64,000 bases of DNA from Azospirillum fermentarium (GCF_025961205.1 NZ_JAOQNH010000004.1:151000-214999), one strand, 5' to 3'; shown: positions 51,565 to 60,378, counted from the stretch's first letter. Numbers and translations: made by a program. The notes: generated by a model not told the origin, from the letters alone.

Positions 51565-53844
51565 TCAGCGTTCTTCCCCACCATAATATTCATGATAACG
51601 GCCATAATAATAACCATAATCACCATAACCATAGCGGTCATGCTTGCGTTGGTTAACCTGGGAAAGAACCACGCCGAACAGTGGCGCACCGACGCTCCGC
51701 AACAATTTGATACCGTTGCGGACCGCATCGCGTGACGTTTCATTCCATTTGATCAGATAAATCACCTGATCGGCCAAACAGGCCAGCACGCGCGTATCGG
51801 CCACCGCCAGCACCGGCGGAGAGTCGATGATAATGTGATCGTAACGGGAGGAGAGCCGTTCGATCAACGCCGCCATCCCGGCCCCGTTGATGATTTCGGC
51901 GGTGTTGAGCGCCTTACCAGCGGGGAGAAAATCCAGGCTGCCCGCCGCGTTGGGCACGATGACGTCGCTTTCGCCGACTTCGCCTGCCAGAATCTGCACC
52001 AATCCGCGCTCCCCATCGATCCCCAGCATACGGAACATGTTGGGCCGGTGAACGTCGGCGTCGATCAGCAGCACGCGTGGATGCGCCTTGGCAAACATCA
52101 TGGCCAGGCACATGGACACATAGGTCTTGCCTTCACGCGGCACAGACGACGTGATGAGGATGATGCGCGGGCTTTTGGTGTGCCCCTGCAAATCCAGGGC
52201 GGTGCGCAGGCTGCGCACGGCATCGGACAAGGACGAGCGCGGGTTGTTGAGGATGTCCTCGCTGACCGACCCCTTGAGGCGCCGCCGGTTCAAAGGCACC
52301 ATGGCCACGGTCGGCAGACCGGTCAGTTCCTCAGCCTCGTCCGACGAGCGCACCGAACTGTCGAGACGGTCCAGCAGGAACACCAGGATCACCCCGATCA
52401 GCACCGCCGCTCCCAGGGCGGCGGTCAAGATCGACCGCTTCGGCGGATAAGAGGGCGAAAGGGAAATTTCGGCGGGCGAAATGATTCGAGCGTTGGCGCG
52501 CTGGACCTGTCGCTGTTCAGCCTCGCGCTTGAACCGGGTCAGGAATGCCTCGTAGACCGCCCGGGTGGCATCGGCCTGGCGCTCAAGCTCCCGCAGCCGG
52601 ACCTCGGCCTCACCAGCCCGATCGGAAACCTGACGCGCCCTGTCCAACTGGCGCTCAAGCTCCCGTACCCCCGTGGCCGCAACCTCGACTTCGCTGGAAA
52701 TCGCCGAGGCGACCTTCTCAACCTCGTCGTTGATCCGGCGGCGAAGATCCTCCAGATCCGCACGGATCCCCAGGATCCGGGGGTGACGTTCTCCGTAGGT
52801 CTTCAGCGCTTCCGACATCTCCCGGCTGCGCTGCGTCTCCTGCTCACGAAGACGCTGGATCAGGGGAGACTGCAAAACGTCCGAAATCGCGTCGATGCTC
52901 CCACGGGCGCGCAGAAGCTCCCGCACCTGCTGCTGCCGGGCCTGGCGCTGCGCAAGCTCCGAACGCGCGATCACAAGCTTCGAACTCAGCTCCGAAAGCT
53001 GCTGGTCCTTGATCGGTGCGCTCTGCTCGCCACGCCGCCGCAGCCCGTAACGCGACCGGAATTCCTCTGCCGCCGTTTCCGCAACCTCAACATCCTGCCG
53101 AAGCTTCTCCAGACGCTCCCCCAGCCAGTCCGCAACACGCCGCGTCTCGTCAAAATTCGCTTCCAGGCGGTCCAGAACGTAAAGGTCAGCAAGCGTGTTC
53201 GCGATCAGCGCCGACTTCTCGCGGCTCTCCGAGGTGTAGGCCACCGAAATGATGAAGGACCGGCGCGGAATCTTCACCGACACCTTCGACAAAAACGCCT
53301 GCACAATCGCCGCGTTATCAACCTGTTCGCTGGCCGCCGGCGACAGGCTGGCCGTGGCATTGCCGTCGCCGCCATCAAACGACATCAGCCAGTTCAACGG
53401 GTTGAGCTTGGACAGGAAGACCTGCAAAGGCTTGGGCTGACGCAGCGCCGGGTTGAATTCAGGGTCGTCCTTCAGCTTCAGCTTATCGATCGCCCGCTGG
53501 GCGATGACGGTGGACGTCAGCAGATCCGCTTCGGTCTGCACCACCTGCTCCGACATCCAGGCCCGCACCGCCGGACGGTCGTCCAGAGCGTTGCGCACAT
53601 CCGGGGCTTCAATTGAAATACGGGCTTCCGCCATATAGCGCGGCGTGACCTGCTGCAAGTACAGGAACGTCGGCACCATCACCGGCAGCAGACACCCCAG
53701 AACCAGATGCTTGCCCCGCCAGAGAACCCGCCAAGCCCAACGCAATTGGCGACGAAATTCATCTTGGGCATCGCCATCCGCATTCGGAGCCGTCGGTAAG
53801 GCCGACGGTCCCGTCGTAGCACCACGCGGTGTCAGGAGATTCAT
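51565..53844 (-). CDS. wzc: Polysaccharide co-polymerase / tyrosine autokinase (Wzc-like)
   Basis: 759 residues. A Wzz-type N-terminal region has the first transmembrane helix near LGCLLPVMVPTFLYLQQ and a long periplasmic coiled coil rich in Arg/Glu/Gln. The second helix is near residue 490 (LTAALGAAVLIGVILVFLLDRL). The C-terminal BY-kinase has Walker A SSVPREGKTY, Walker A' VLLIDADVHRPN and Walker B IIIDSPPVLAV. The last residues hold nine tyrosines (RYGYGDYGYYYGRYHEYYGG), the autophosphorylation cluster. It sets chain length and couples synthesis to export. A good promoter precedes it, and a decayed copy lies at 40184. Confidence 0.94.
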   Translation of the reverse strand: MNLLTPRGATTGPSALPTAPNADGDAQDEFRRQLRWAWRVLWRGKHLVLGCLLPVMVPTFLYLQQVTPRYMAEARISIEAPDVRNALDDRPAVRAWMSEQVVQTEADLLTSTVIAQRAIDKLKLKDDPEFNPALRQPKPLQVFLSKLNPLNWLMSFDGGDGNATASLSPAASEQVDNAAIVQAFLSKVSVKIPRRSFIISVAYTSESREKSALIANTLADLYVLDRLEANFDETRRVADWLGERLEKLRQDVEVAETAAEEFRSRYGLRRRGEQSAPIKDQQLSELSSKLVIARSELAQRQARQQQVRELLRARGSIDAISDVLQSPLIQRLREQETQRSREMSEALKTYGERHPRILGIRADLEDLRRRINDEVEKVASAISSEVEVAATGVRELERQLDRARQVSDRAGEAEVRLRELERQADATRAVYEAFLTRFKREAEQRQVQRANARIISPAEISLSPSYPPKRSILTAALGAAVLIGVILVFLLDRLDSSVRSSDEAEELTGLPTVAMVPLNRRRLKGSVSEDILNNPRSSLSDAVRSLRTALDLQGHTKSPRIILITSSVPREGKTYVSMCLAMMFAKAHPRVLLIDADVHRPNMFRMLGIDGERGLVQILAGEVGESDVIVPNAAGSLDFLPAGKALNTAEIINGAGMAALIERLSSRYDHIIIDSPPVLAVADTRVLACLADQVIYLIKWNETSRDAVRNGIKLLRSVGAPLFGVVLSQVNQRKHDRYGYGDYGYYYGRYHEYYGGEER

Positions 53845-53882
53845 GAGGAATGTAAACCAAGCCGCAGCATAAACAATATCCG

Positions 53883-53911
53883 ATTATAGCCGCGGGTTCC
53901 GCTCCAGGCAA
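53883..53911 (-). promoter_or_regulatory. Sigma-70-type promoter of the wzc operon
   Basis: On the - strand, TTGCCT (53911-53906), 17 bp, then TATAAT (53888-53883) gives a near-consensus promoter about 40 bp before the wzc start codon. A palindrome TTCACGTGAA lies further upstream (53972-53981). It probably drives the leftward unit down to 43345. Confidence 0.7.
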
Positions 53912-54039
53912 ATTCCGTTTCCCGTATTGTTTTTGGAGACTGTTCTGCCGGAATCGGAATGCACGATTTCATTCACGTGAAAGAAGGGCAAAATCTGGGG
54001 AAAGGACCATTTTTTCCCAGAAAAAATCTTGGATAATCG

Positions 54040-54084
54040 GCAAAAGGGAAGGCAAGACAGAAGCTTCCCCTGTCTTGCCTTCCC
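54040..54084 (-). terminator. Rho-independent terminator of the five-gene operon
   Basis: Arms GGGAAGGCAAGACAG (54046-54060) and CTGTCTTGCCTTCCC (54070-54084) pair perfectly over 15 bp with a 9-nt loop. Read on the - strand the stem is followed by TTTTG. It lies 5 bp after the stop of the last gene of the operon. Confidence 0.8.
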
Positions 54085-54089
54085 CTTGC

Positions 54090-54902
54090 TCAGCTTAGCT
54101 GTGGTTTGGAACCGGGTTGCGCATCCGTGGCCCCCTCCATGAGAGCAGACACCGCCTTCCGAGACACCGCCAACCCCAGAAACCGTTCAAGGTCGGCGGG
54201 AATGCCAATACCATACATGCCGGCATCCACGGCCCCGATGGAATGGCACACGATGGTGGCACCATGGGCGATCATCTGATTATACGTTGGAGCAACGTAA
54301 AACTCACCGTTGACACGCAGGCCGGCGGTGATCATAGCGTCTGCGGCGGCAACGAAGTCCCGGCCCCGGCGGAAATTATAGATCCCGACCGTTGCCTCCC
54401 GTGAAATGGGTTCCTTCTCCACCACTCGATTGACACGCCCGGCAGCGTCAAAGCCGACGAAGGACCATTTGGGATCCCCGTCGTCCATGGTCATGATCAG
54501 GCCATCAACGCCATCGGTATCCATGCAGGCCAGATAATGGTCGATACCGGCATCGATCCATTGGTCGCAGTTGGCGATCATCAGCGGATCGTTGCTGTCG
54601 ATCAGCGTACGGGCCAGCAGCACGGTGCAGGCCGCCCCCTCGGTCACCCGGTCCACCGGGATCACCGTACACCCCGGCGCCCACATGGTCAGCTTGTCCG
54701 CCAGGGCATAGCGCTCAAGATGCTCGGCCAGGCACAGGAAAATGAAACGGTGCGGACGGGAGGGACGCAGGTTTTCGATCACCACCCGAATCATGGGGTG
54801 CCCATGAACAGGGATGAGCGGTTTGGGATCGGTATACCCCACGCTGGCGAAACGCTGCCCCCGCCCGGCCATGGGAATGACGATGTTCAGCACGCCGCTC
54901 AT
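54090..54902 (-). CDS. Sugar (or small molecule) nucleotidyltransferase
   Basis: 270 residues of the NTP_transferase GT-A fold. GRGQRFASVGYTDPKPLIPVHGHPM is the G-x-G-x-R-F and Pro-Lys-Pro-Leu motif that binds the nucleotide and phosphate. ANCDQWIDAG has the acidic metal site in the middle. It would join NTP with a phosphorylated compound to make an activated donor. A related protein is encoded two genes upstream (55228), and both share GRDFVAAADAMI-type and APTYNQMI-type segments. Start overlaps the cupin stop by 4 bp. A terminator follows. Confidence 0.8.
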   Translation of the reverse strand: MSGVLNIVIPMAGRGQRFASVGYTDPKPLIPVHGHPMIRVVIENLRPSRPHRFIFLCLAEHLERYALADKLTMWAPGCTVIPVDRVTEGAACTVLLARTLIDSNDPLMIANCDQWIDAGIDHYLACMDTDGVDGLIMTMDDGDPKWSFVGFDAAGRVNRVVEKEPISREATVGIYNFRRGRDFVAAADAMITAGLRVNGEFYVAPTYNQMIAHGATIVCHSIGAVDAGMYGIGIPADLERFLGLAVSRKAVSALMEGATDAQPGSKPQLS

Positions 54903-55231
54903 CGGGCCGGCTCCACCAGATATTTGTCGTCGGGGGCACCCGGATGCTTCACCACCACGGTGGTGACCGGGGTCAGGGTATGGAAATCGGCCACTTCGCC
55001 CGGCTCCACCGTCACGATGTCGCCAGCGGTCAAGGTCCGGCCGTTCATTTCGGCCGTTCCTTCCAGGATGACTGTGATTTCCGTGGCGATCTTGTGAACA
55101 TGCGCGCTTTCGCGAACACCTGCCGGGTAGCGTTTCACCCCCACTTCCACGTCGGTGGTGTGCAGGACCGTCGGCTCAAAGGCGCCGACGAACCAGCCTC
55201 GTACCATCCCATCCAGCCGATCGACCTTCAT
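54899..55231 (-). CDS. Cupin-domain protein
   Basis: 110 residues from the Met at 55231 (overlap ATGA with the upstream gene). A single cupin barrel has motif 1 around the H-x-H of ESAHVHKIATEITVILEG and motif 2 as DIVTVEPGEVADFHTLTP. The His/Glu ligands could bind a metal. The family includes sugar epimerases/isomerases and metal-binding regulatory folds, so no reaction can be assigned. Its place between two nucleotidyltransferase genes suggests a step in making an activated sugar or glycan substituent. Confidence 0.75.
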   Translation of the reverse strand: MKVDRLDGMVRGWFVGAFEPTVLHTTDVEVGVKRYPAGVRESAHVHKIATEITVILEGTAEMNGRTLTAGDIVTVEPGEVADFHTLTPVTTVVVKHPGAPDDKYLVEPAR

Positions 55232-55986
55232 GGCTGTCTCTCCACGCAACGGCCGCTCAATACCTGCTCCTCATACCGCTGCATCAGGGCCGGGGTTGCC
55301 AGGGAGTGATAGGCATCCCGCGTCATGAGGTGAACACCGACGCGCTTTTGGTCCAGAATCATCTCGTTGTAGGCGGGACAGATGAAGAAGGCATTGTCCA
55401 CATGAGCGTCCTTCAGGATCATGCGCTCGGCCGCACGGACAAAATCCCGCCCACGGGCGAACCAGTAAAAGCCGGCGGTGGCCAGATCGCTGATGGGGCG
55501 TTTTTCCGCCGCTTCGATCAGCAGCCCATCATCGTCGCATTTGACATAGGACCAGCGGGGATGCACCGCCTTGAACACCAGGATGCCGCCGTCCAAACCA
55601 CGATTCTGAAAATCGGCCACAACGTTTCTCAGGTCATGGTCGATGATCTGATCGCCGTTGGCAATGATCAGCGGGCTGCCGTTGTCGATCTCGGCGACGG
55701 CCAGCAGAGCGGTGCAGGCCGCGCCCGCGGTTTCTCCCGGCGTTTCCACCACCATGGCATCCGGCATCAGCAGCCGCAGGACCATGCCGATGTGAAAGCG
55801 CCGGTTCTCGTCCCCCCGCACCACGAAGATGAAACGGGCGCCAAGCGCTTCCAGCGGGCGGTAGGCGGCCAGAACCCGTTCTACCGCCGGCAAGCCGGCG
55901 ATTTCGATCAGGCTCTTGGGATAGGAATATCCGGCCTCGCGGAACGGGGTGCTGGAGCCGGCCAGCAGCACCAGGATATTGATCAT
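55228..55986 (-). CDS. Sugar nucleotidyltransferase (paralogue)
   Basis: 252 residues. The N-terminus reads MINILVLLAGSSTPFREAGYSYPKSLIEIAGLPAV, a variant of the G-x-G-x-R-F...P-K-P-L motif (Ser-Ser-Thr in place of G-x-G), and ANGDQIIDHD carries the Asp pair. It shares the ending pattern (ICPAYNEMI) with the protein at 54090, so the two arose by duplication. The changed phosphate loop suggests a different substrate or weaker nucleotide binding. Coupled on both sides by 4-bp overlaps. Confidence 0.75.
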   Translation of the reverse strand: MINILVLLAGSSTPFREAGYSYPKSLIEIAGLPAVERVLAAYRPLEALGARFIFVVRGDENRRFHIGMVLRLLMPDAMVVETPGETAGAACTALLAVAEIDNGSPLIIANGDQIIDHDLRNVVADFQNRGLDGGILVFKAVHPRWSYVKCDDDGLLIEAAEKRPISDLATAGFYWFARGRDFVRAAERMILKDAHVDNAFFICPAYNEMILDQKRVGVHLMTRDAYHSLATPALMQRYEEQVLSGRCVERQP

Positions 55987-56654
55987 GCCACACCTTTTTC
56001 CAGAACGGCGCCCTGCCCGTCTCCGGCACTTTTGCCGATGGTATCGATGGCGTGGCGGATGCGGTCATACGTCACGTCATGAACCGTTCCCACCTCCAAC
56101 ACATGAGTGCCGGCGGCGTGGGCGGCCTGGATGCCGTGGGCGTTGTCCTCCAGAACCAGGCAGGCATCCGGGGCGACCCCAAGAAGTCCGGCCGCCTTCA
56201 GATAAATATCGGGATGGGGCTTGGCCCGCTCCACGTCCTCGTTGGACAGCATGGCGGTGAAATAGCCGGTGAGATTGGCATAATCCATCATGGTCTCCAC
56301 CGTCCGGCGGATGGAGTTGGAGGCCAGGCCCAGACGGAATCCCTCACTCTTCAGGCGGGCCAGGGCATATTCATGGGCGAAGACAGGCTTGCAGCGGGCA
56401 TGGACGATTTCCATGGTGTACTGCTGCTTGAGGTCATTGATGAAGCGGTGCAATCCAGACGGCAGCCCATGCTGACGGGTCAGCATCTCCAGCTTCTTGC
56501 GGGTGGGCAGCCCATCATAGGCGTGGAGATGATCGTAACGGCTGATTTCGTGGCCGAACAGCCGCAAGGCGCGGTTCAGCGCCTCGTAATGCCATTCCTT
56601 GGCGTCGATCAGCACGCCGTCCATATCGAAAATGACCGCCAGGATCTCAGGCAT
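55983..56654 (-). CDS. HAD-family hydrolase (beta-phosphoglucomutase-like phosphatase)
   Basis: 223 residues from the Met at 56654. HAD motifs: I, FDMDGVLIDAKEWHYEALN with the nucleophile Asp; II, LASNSIRR; III, KPHPDIYLKA; IV, LEDNAHGIQAAHAAG. It is a subfamily IA enzyme that hydrolyses or rearranges a sugar phosphate or small phosphorylated compound. The start overlaps the GDPD-like gene stop by 8 bp and the end overlaps the next ATG by 4 bp. Within the operon it may prepare the substrate for the nucleotidyltransferases. Confidence 0.88.
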   Translation of the reverse strand: MPEILAVIFDMDGVLIDAKEWHYEALNRALRLFGHEISRYDHLHAYDGLPTRKKLEMLTRQHGLPSGLHRFINDLKQQYTMEIVHARCKPVFAHEYALARLKSEGFRLGLASNSIRRTVETMMDYANLTGYFTAMLSNEDVERAKPHPDIYLKAAGLLGVAPDACLVLEDNAHGIQAAHAAGTHVLEVGTVHDVTYDRIRHAIDTIGKSAGDGQGAVLEKGVA

Positions 56655-57306
56655 GGAAAAACTCCCGTGCGTCTTCGGGAAAATCAGTGCAGAGGAAGAA
56701 ACGGCTGTGGCCGATGACCGCTGGGTCGGCGACCAGCCGTTCCCATTGGGCGCGATGGTCCCGGCGGTGGAGTTCGGGCGATACCAGACACACATCCTTG
56801 CCGGCGTCCAGATGCCGGGTAATGTCGCCGGGGCCGATCCAATCGCTGTGGAACTGGTCCAGCCACACCCCGGCAGCCCGGTCATAGAGCACCGGTTCCG
56901 GCTCCACGTCGCTGTGGCGGACATACACCGGAACCCCCACGGCCAGATAGCCCAGGGTGTCGGGAACCGACATGTCGAAGACGAAGGCGTTGCCCAGGGC
57001 ACCATGGCGGTCCAGGGCCTCGCGCACGGCGGTCTGCAGCCCGTCGGCCTTGATGTTGAGCGCCAGCGTCAGCCCCGGCCCGTGCCCGGCGCACAGGGCC
57101 AGGAAGGCATCCAGGGTCATCACCGCGTCCGGGGCGGACGGGGGGGGATCGTGAGAGATCACCACCATGCGGTTGTCGTCCCGCAGGTCCGTTTCGATGC
57201 CGAAGCCCAGATCCAGCGACCGTTCGAAGGCGACCCGATGGTTTTGCTCCCCGCGCGACCGCCAATAACCGCGATGACTGATGATGCGCACTGTGAACCT
57301 CTCCAT
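56647..57306 (-). CDS. Glycerophosphodiester-phosphodiesterase-like protein (GDPD)
   Basis: 219 residues from the Met at 57306. IISHRGYW gives the active-site H-R motif and IETDLRDDNRMVVISHDPP the Glu-x-Asp and second His of the GDPD TIM barrel. It would cleave a phosphodiester such as glycerol-phospho-X. At about 220 residues it is close to the smaller bacterial members. First gene of the five-gene leftward operon. In a surface-glycan setting it could supply or remove a glycerol phosphate-type substituent, which is an inference only. Confidence 0.8.
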   Translation of the reverse strand: MERFTVRIISHRGYWRSRGEQNHRVAFERSLDLGFGIETDLRDDNRMVVISHDPPPSAPDAVMTLDAFLALCAGHGPGLTLALNIKADGLQTAVREALDRHGALGNAFVFDMSVPDTLGYLAVGVPVYVRHSDVEPEPVLYDRAAGVWLDQFHSDWIGPGDITRHLDAGKDVCLVSPELHRRDHRAQWERLVADPAVIGHSRFFLCTDFPEDAREFFHA

Positions 57307-57650
57307 CGGTCGTGGCCGTCTGCATCCGAGCGGCTGATTTCTAATCGGCCATCCCAGCCCATACCAGAAGCAAATTCCATGGAGCGCCCACCCGGCATCA
57401 ACCATGGGCGGCATGGTGGCGGCAGAAGGTTACGGGATCGATAATAAGCGCCCGCCCATACCGACAAACGGGGCCCTTCCCCGGCTGTGCCTGGACAGTA
57501 CGAGCGGAGGACTGATAGTAAGGACCGGTCATTTTTCGTCCGTTACCCTGAAGAGAGACACGCGCTTTTACCTTGAAAAGAGACACGCGCTTTTCACGAA
57601 AGCCGCGCCGCCGTCCAACCTGATCGCGACCGTTTCCGAAAGAGGTCTTC
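57307..57650. other. Divergent spacer with a tandem 25-bp repeat
   Basis: 344 bp between the GDPD-like gene and the FG-GAP protein gene. No gene is visible. It contains the direct repeat at 57545-57594 (listed separately) close to the rightward start. The promoters for both directions must be here, but I cannot assign them with confidence. Confidence 0.5.
57545..57594. repeat. Two tandem 25-bp direct repeats
   Basis: ACCCTGAAGAGAGACACGCG... (57545-57569) and ACCTTGAAAAGAGACACGCG... (57570-57594) differ at two positions and are directly adjacent. They lie 57 bp before the FG-GAP protein start and could be operator half-sites. Confidence 0.65.
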
Positions 57651-59246
57651 ATGCATCGCAGCCTTATCGCTCTGGCGGCCCTGATTGCCGGGTCGGCAGC
57701 CGTCCTTTCCGCGCCCCTGCGGGCGGAGGAAAGCTGGATCTACGGCTTGCGGCAGCCCCAGGTGAGCCGGCTGTCCGAAACACCGGAACGGATCATCTAC
57801 ACGGGCACGGTGCAGAAGGGCAAAACCTCCAACCCCAAGAGCCTGGGGGGGCACAACACGCTGCTCAACGATTCCGGGGCCGAATACCGGCTGGTCAGCC
57901 TGACCTATGCCATCGACCGCACCCGGCCCCGCAAGGACGAAAGCATCGAGACCGACCTGGGCATCGCCATCATCAACAACGGCAAGGAGGTCTCGCTGAC
58001 CAGTGGGGAGGAGATGCTGATCCTGCACGAATATTTCGTGCCGCCGGCGAAGATGGGCGGGCTGGAAACCATGGCGGTGCCGGCGGGCGGCTTCCGCTTC
58101 GCCCCCGGCCAGCGCCTGTCCATCGGCTCGGTGTCGGGACTGGTGCCGCTGGGCCAGGGCGGCGTGGCGGAGGTCTCCAACGACCGTCTGGAAGACGGCG
58201 CCTTCATGTCGCTCTACTACCGCGCCGAGCTGGTGCGCGCCGATCTGGTCACGGAGCCGGCGGTCACCAGCTACCGCTCCCCGTACCGCGACCGCAGCTA
58301 TGTGGCCGATCCCGGCCGCCGCACCGCTCCCTTCACCGATTACCGCAACACCAGCGGCAAGCCGGTGCGCATCCACGGCATCGGCGTCTTTCTCAGCAAC
58401 CTGACCAGCACCCTGCCCACCGCCCACGGGCTGGAGGTGTTCGTCAACGGCAAGCGGGTCGCCGACATTCCCCTGCCCGCCCACATTCCCGGCCAGTCCA
58501 GCGACACCCTGCCGATGATCCTGCCGTTCCCGCTGACCCTGGCGCCGGACGACCGGCTGTCGGTGCGCGGGCGGGTGGAGCCGAACCAGGCGCTGGTGTT
58601 CGACTTCGCGGCCTATGCCATCGGTGAATACGGTCTGGAGCAGGACAGCGAGCAACTGGACATCGCCCATGCCGACTTCAACGGTGACGGGTACGAGGAC
58701 ATCGTGGACCGGGACGGCAACGGATCTCTGTGGGTGTCGATCCGGGTCGGAAAGGGGTATCAGGAAACCCAGGATGAAAAGGCCCGCCACCTGCCGCATA
58801 TTGATTCGGTGGAGGCCAAGGATCTGAACGGCGACGGCATCCCCGATCTGGTCGTCCGCAACAATCAGGGCTACTGCCAGAATCTGGTGTTCGATCCCAA
58901 AATCTCGAAATTCCATCCCTCCTATTGCGCCAACGGCATCGCCGGTGCCCAGGACGACGTGGCATGGGGGGATTTCAACGGGGATTCCTGGCCCGACCGC
59001 GTGCGCGTGGACCACAAGACGCTGGAATACCGCGTCGCCCTCGGCGGGCCGGACGGGCTGAAGCCCGAAACCGTCTGGATGACGGGGATGGGGCGCACCG
59101 ACCTCCTGTTCACCGGCGACCACAACGGCGACGGCAAGACCGATCTGATGCTGCAATGGCACGACCGCGGCGGCCCCCAATGCGCCATTCTGCTGTCCAA
59201 CGGCAGCGCGTTCAGCCGTACCGCCTGCCGCAAGGGCTTGCCCTGA
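57651..59246 (+). CDS. Secreted FG-GAP/VCBS repeat protein
   Basis: 531 residues with a signal peptide (MHRSLIALAALIAGSAAVLSAPLRA). The C-terminal 200 residues hold four calcium-binding FG-GAP-type motifs: DFNGDGYEDI, DLNGDGIPDL, DFNGDSWPDR and DHNGDGKTDL. The N-terminal 320 residues form a domain I do not recognise. Proteins with such repeats are extracellular or periplasmic and bind sugars, calcium or matrix. It begins 344 bp from the divergent operon and ends 16 bp from the convergent PseG-like gene. Confidence 0.8.
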   Translation: MHRSLIALAALIAGSAAVLSAPLRAEESWIYGLRQPQVSRLSETPERIIYTGTVQKGKTSNPKSLGGHNTLLNDSGAEYRLVSLTYAIDRTRPRKDESIETDLGIAIINNGKEVSLTSGEEMLILHEYFVPPAKMGGLETMAVPAGGFRFAPGQRLSIGSVSGLVPLGQGGVAEVSNDRLEDGAFMSLYYRAELVRADLVTEPAVTSYRSPYRDRSYVADPGRRTAPFTDYRNTSGKPVRIHGIGVFLSNLTSTLPTAHGLEVFVNGKRVADIPLPAHIPGQSSDTLPMILPFPLTLAPDDRLSVRGRVEPNQALVFDFAAYAIGEYGLEQDSEQLDIAHADFNGDGYEDIVDRDGNGSLWVSIRVGKGYQETQDEKARHLPHIDSVEAKDLNGDGIPDLVVRNNQGYCQNLVFDPKISKFHPSYCANGIAGAQDDVAWGDFNGDSWPDRVRVDHKTLEYRVALGGPDGLKPETVWMTGMGRTDLLFTGDHNGDGKTDLMLQWHDRGGPQCAILLSNGSAFSRTACRKGLP

Positions 59247-59262
59247 CCGTCCCCAGCGGGCG

Positions 59263-60378
59263 TTACCGGCCCGCCATCACCACGCCCATGGCATCCAGCA
59301 GCGCCTGGGCGATGCGCCCTGCCCCCTGGCCGTCCACACGGCCACGGGCGGCGTCCGACATGGCCTGACGCCGCGGAGGATCATCCCAAAGGGCCAGCGC
59401 CGCTGCCGTGATCCGGGCGGCGGCCTGCTCGCCCCCGCCCCGCACGTCCACGACCCGGCACCAGGACGGCATTCCAGCGGCCCCGGCCGCCGCTGCCGCC
59501 GGAGCCTGATTGTCGGCCACCACCGCCAGCAGCGCCGGCACCGCCAGGGCCGCCAGCTCCGCCACCGTGCCCCCGGCGGCGGACACCGCCAGACCGGCCC
59601 CGGCCATCAGATCCCCCATGGCCAGAGTGTCGTAATGGACCGCCACCCGATCCCCGAACGGTGCCGCCGCCGCCCGGCAGTCTGCCAGCCATGGGCTGCT
59701 GCCCCCCACCACCGCCACCAGCCGGACGCCGGGCGGCAGCCGCGGTGCCAGCAGCCGGATGCACGGTGCGGTCAGGGCCAGCGGGTCCGATCCGCCAAAG
59801 GTCAGCAGGACCGACCGCCGCCGGTCGAGCGGCAGCACGGGCCGGGCCGCCGCGTGCCGGACCTCGTGGCGCACGGGGGCGTGGGCCGGCCCCAGCAGAA
59901 GCCGCGCGCCGGGAGCCGACACGGCATAGTCCACCGGTGCCGCACCGGACGATGCATTGACCACCAGGGCGGCGGACAGCAGCCCTGGTGGGTGCTGGCC
60001 GGTAAAGACACCGTCATCGAAGGCCAGTACGGGGCGGCCTGCCCCTGCGACGGCTGCCCGGTAGCTGGCGTCAAAATCATAGCCATCCAGCACGACGGCG
60101 CCCGCCCGGCTGGCAAGCGCCATGGTGGCCGCTCGATCCTCATTGCCGCCGGCAGGGCCGGTCAGCCGGATAAACCCGGCCCCAGCCGCGTCCAAACGGT
60201 GCCTTGCCGCGTCCGGTAAGGCCGTGACGGCAAAGCAGCATGGGTTCCCCTGCTCCATCAGGGCCTCGGCCACTGCCAGACAGCGCATAATATGGCCCAA
60301 GCCTATGGTTTTTCCTCCATCGGCACGGAAAATGACGGAAGAATGGGCAATTTGCGGGGGAATGGGGCGAGAGATCAT
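59263..60378 (-). CDS. PseG-like UDP-sugar hydrolase (UDP-2,4-diacetamido-trideoxyhexose hydrolase)
   Basis: 371 residues from the Met at 60378. IFRADGGKTIGLGHIMRCLAVAEAL is the hallmark N-terminus of PseG, which removes UDP in the pseudaminic acid pathway. The GT-B fold continues with LLTFGGSDPLALT and AGLAVSAAGGTVAELAALAVPALLAVVADNQ. No other pseudaminic acid gene (pseB, C, H, I, F) is present in the window. It is divergent from the secretion genes across 175 bp. It could belong to another nonulosonic sugar pathway. Confidence 0.8.
   Translation of the reverse strand: MISRPIPPQIAHSSVIFRADGGKTIGLGHIMRCLAVAEALMEQGNPCCFAVTALPDAARHRLDAAGAGFIRLTGPAGGNEDRAATMALASRAGAVVLDGYDFDASYRAAVAGAGRPVLAFDDGVFTGQHPPGLLSAALVVNASSGAAPVDYAVSAPGARLLLGPAHAPVRHEVRHAAARPVLPLDRRRSVLLTFGGSDPLALTAPCIRLLAPRLPPGVRLVAVVGGSSPWLADCRAAAAPFGDRVAVHYDTLAMGDLMAGAGLAVSAAGGTVAELAALAVPALLAVVADNQAPAAAAAGAAGMPSWCRVVDVRGGGEQAAARITAAALALWDDPPRRQAMSDAARGRVDGQGAGRIAQALLDAMGVVMAGR

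Noticed and set aside
51835..53616. 593-codon + strand frame opposite the Wzc gene
   Set aside because: Antisense to an unambiguous BY-kinase gene, with no domain of its own.
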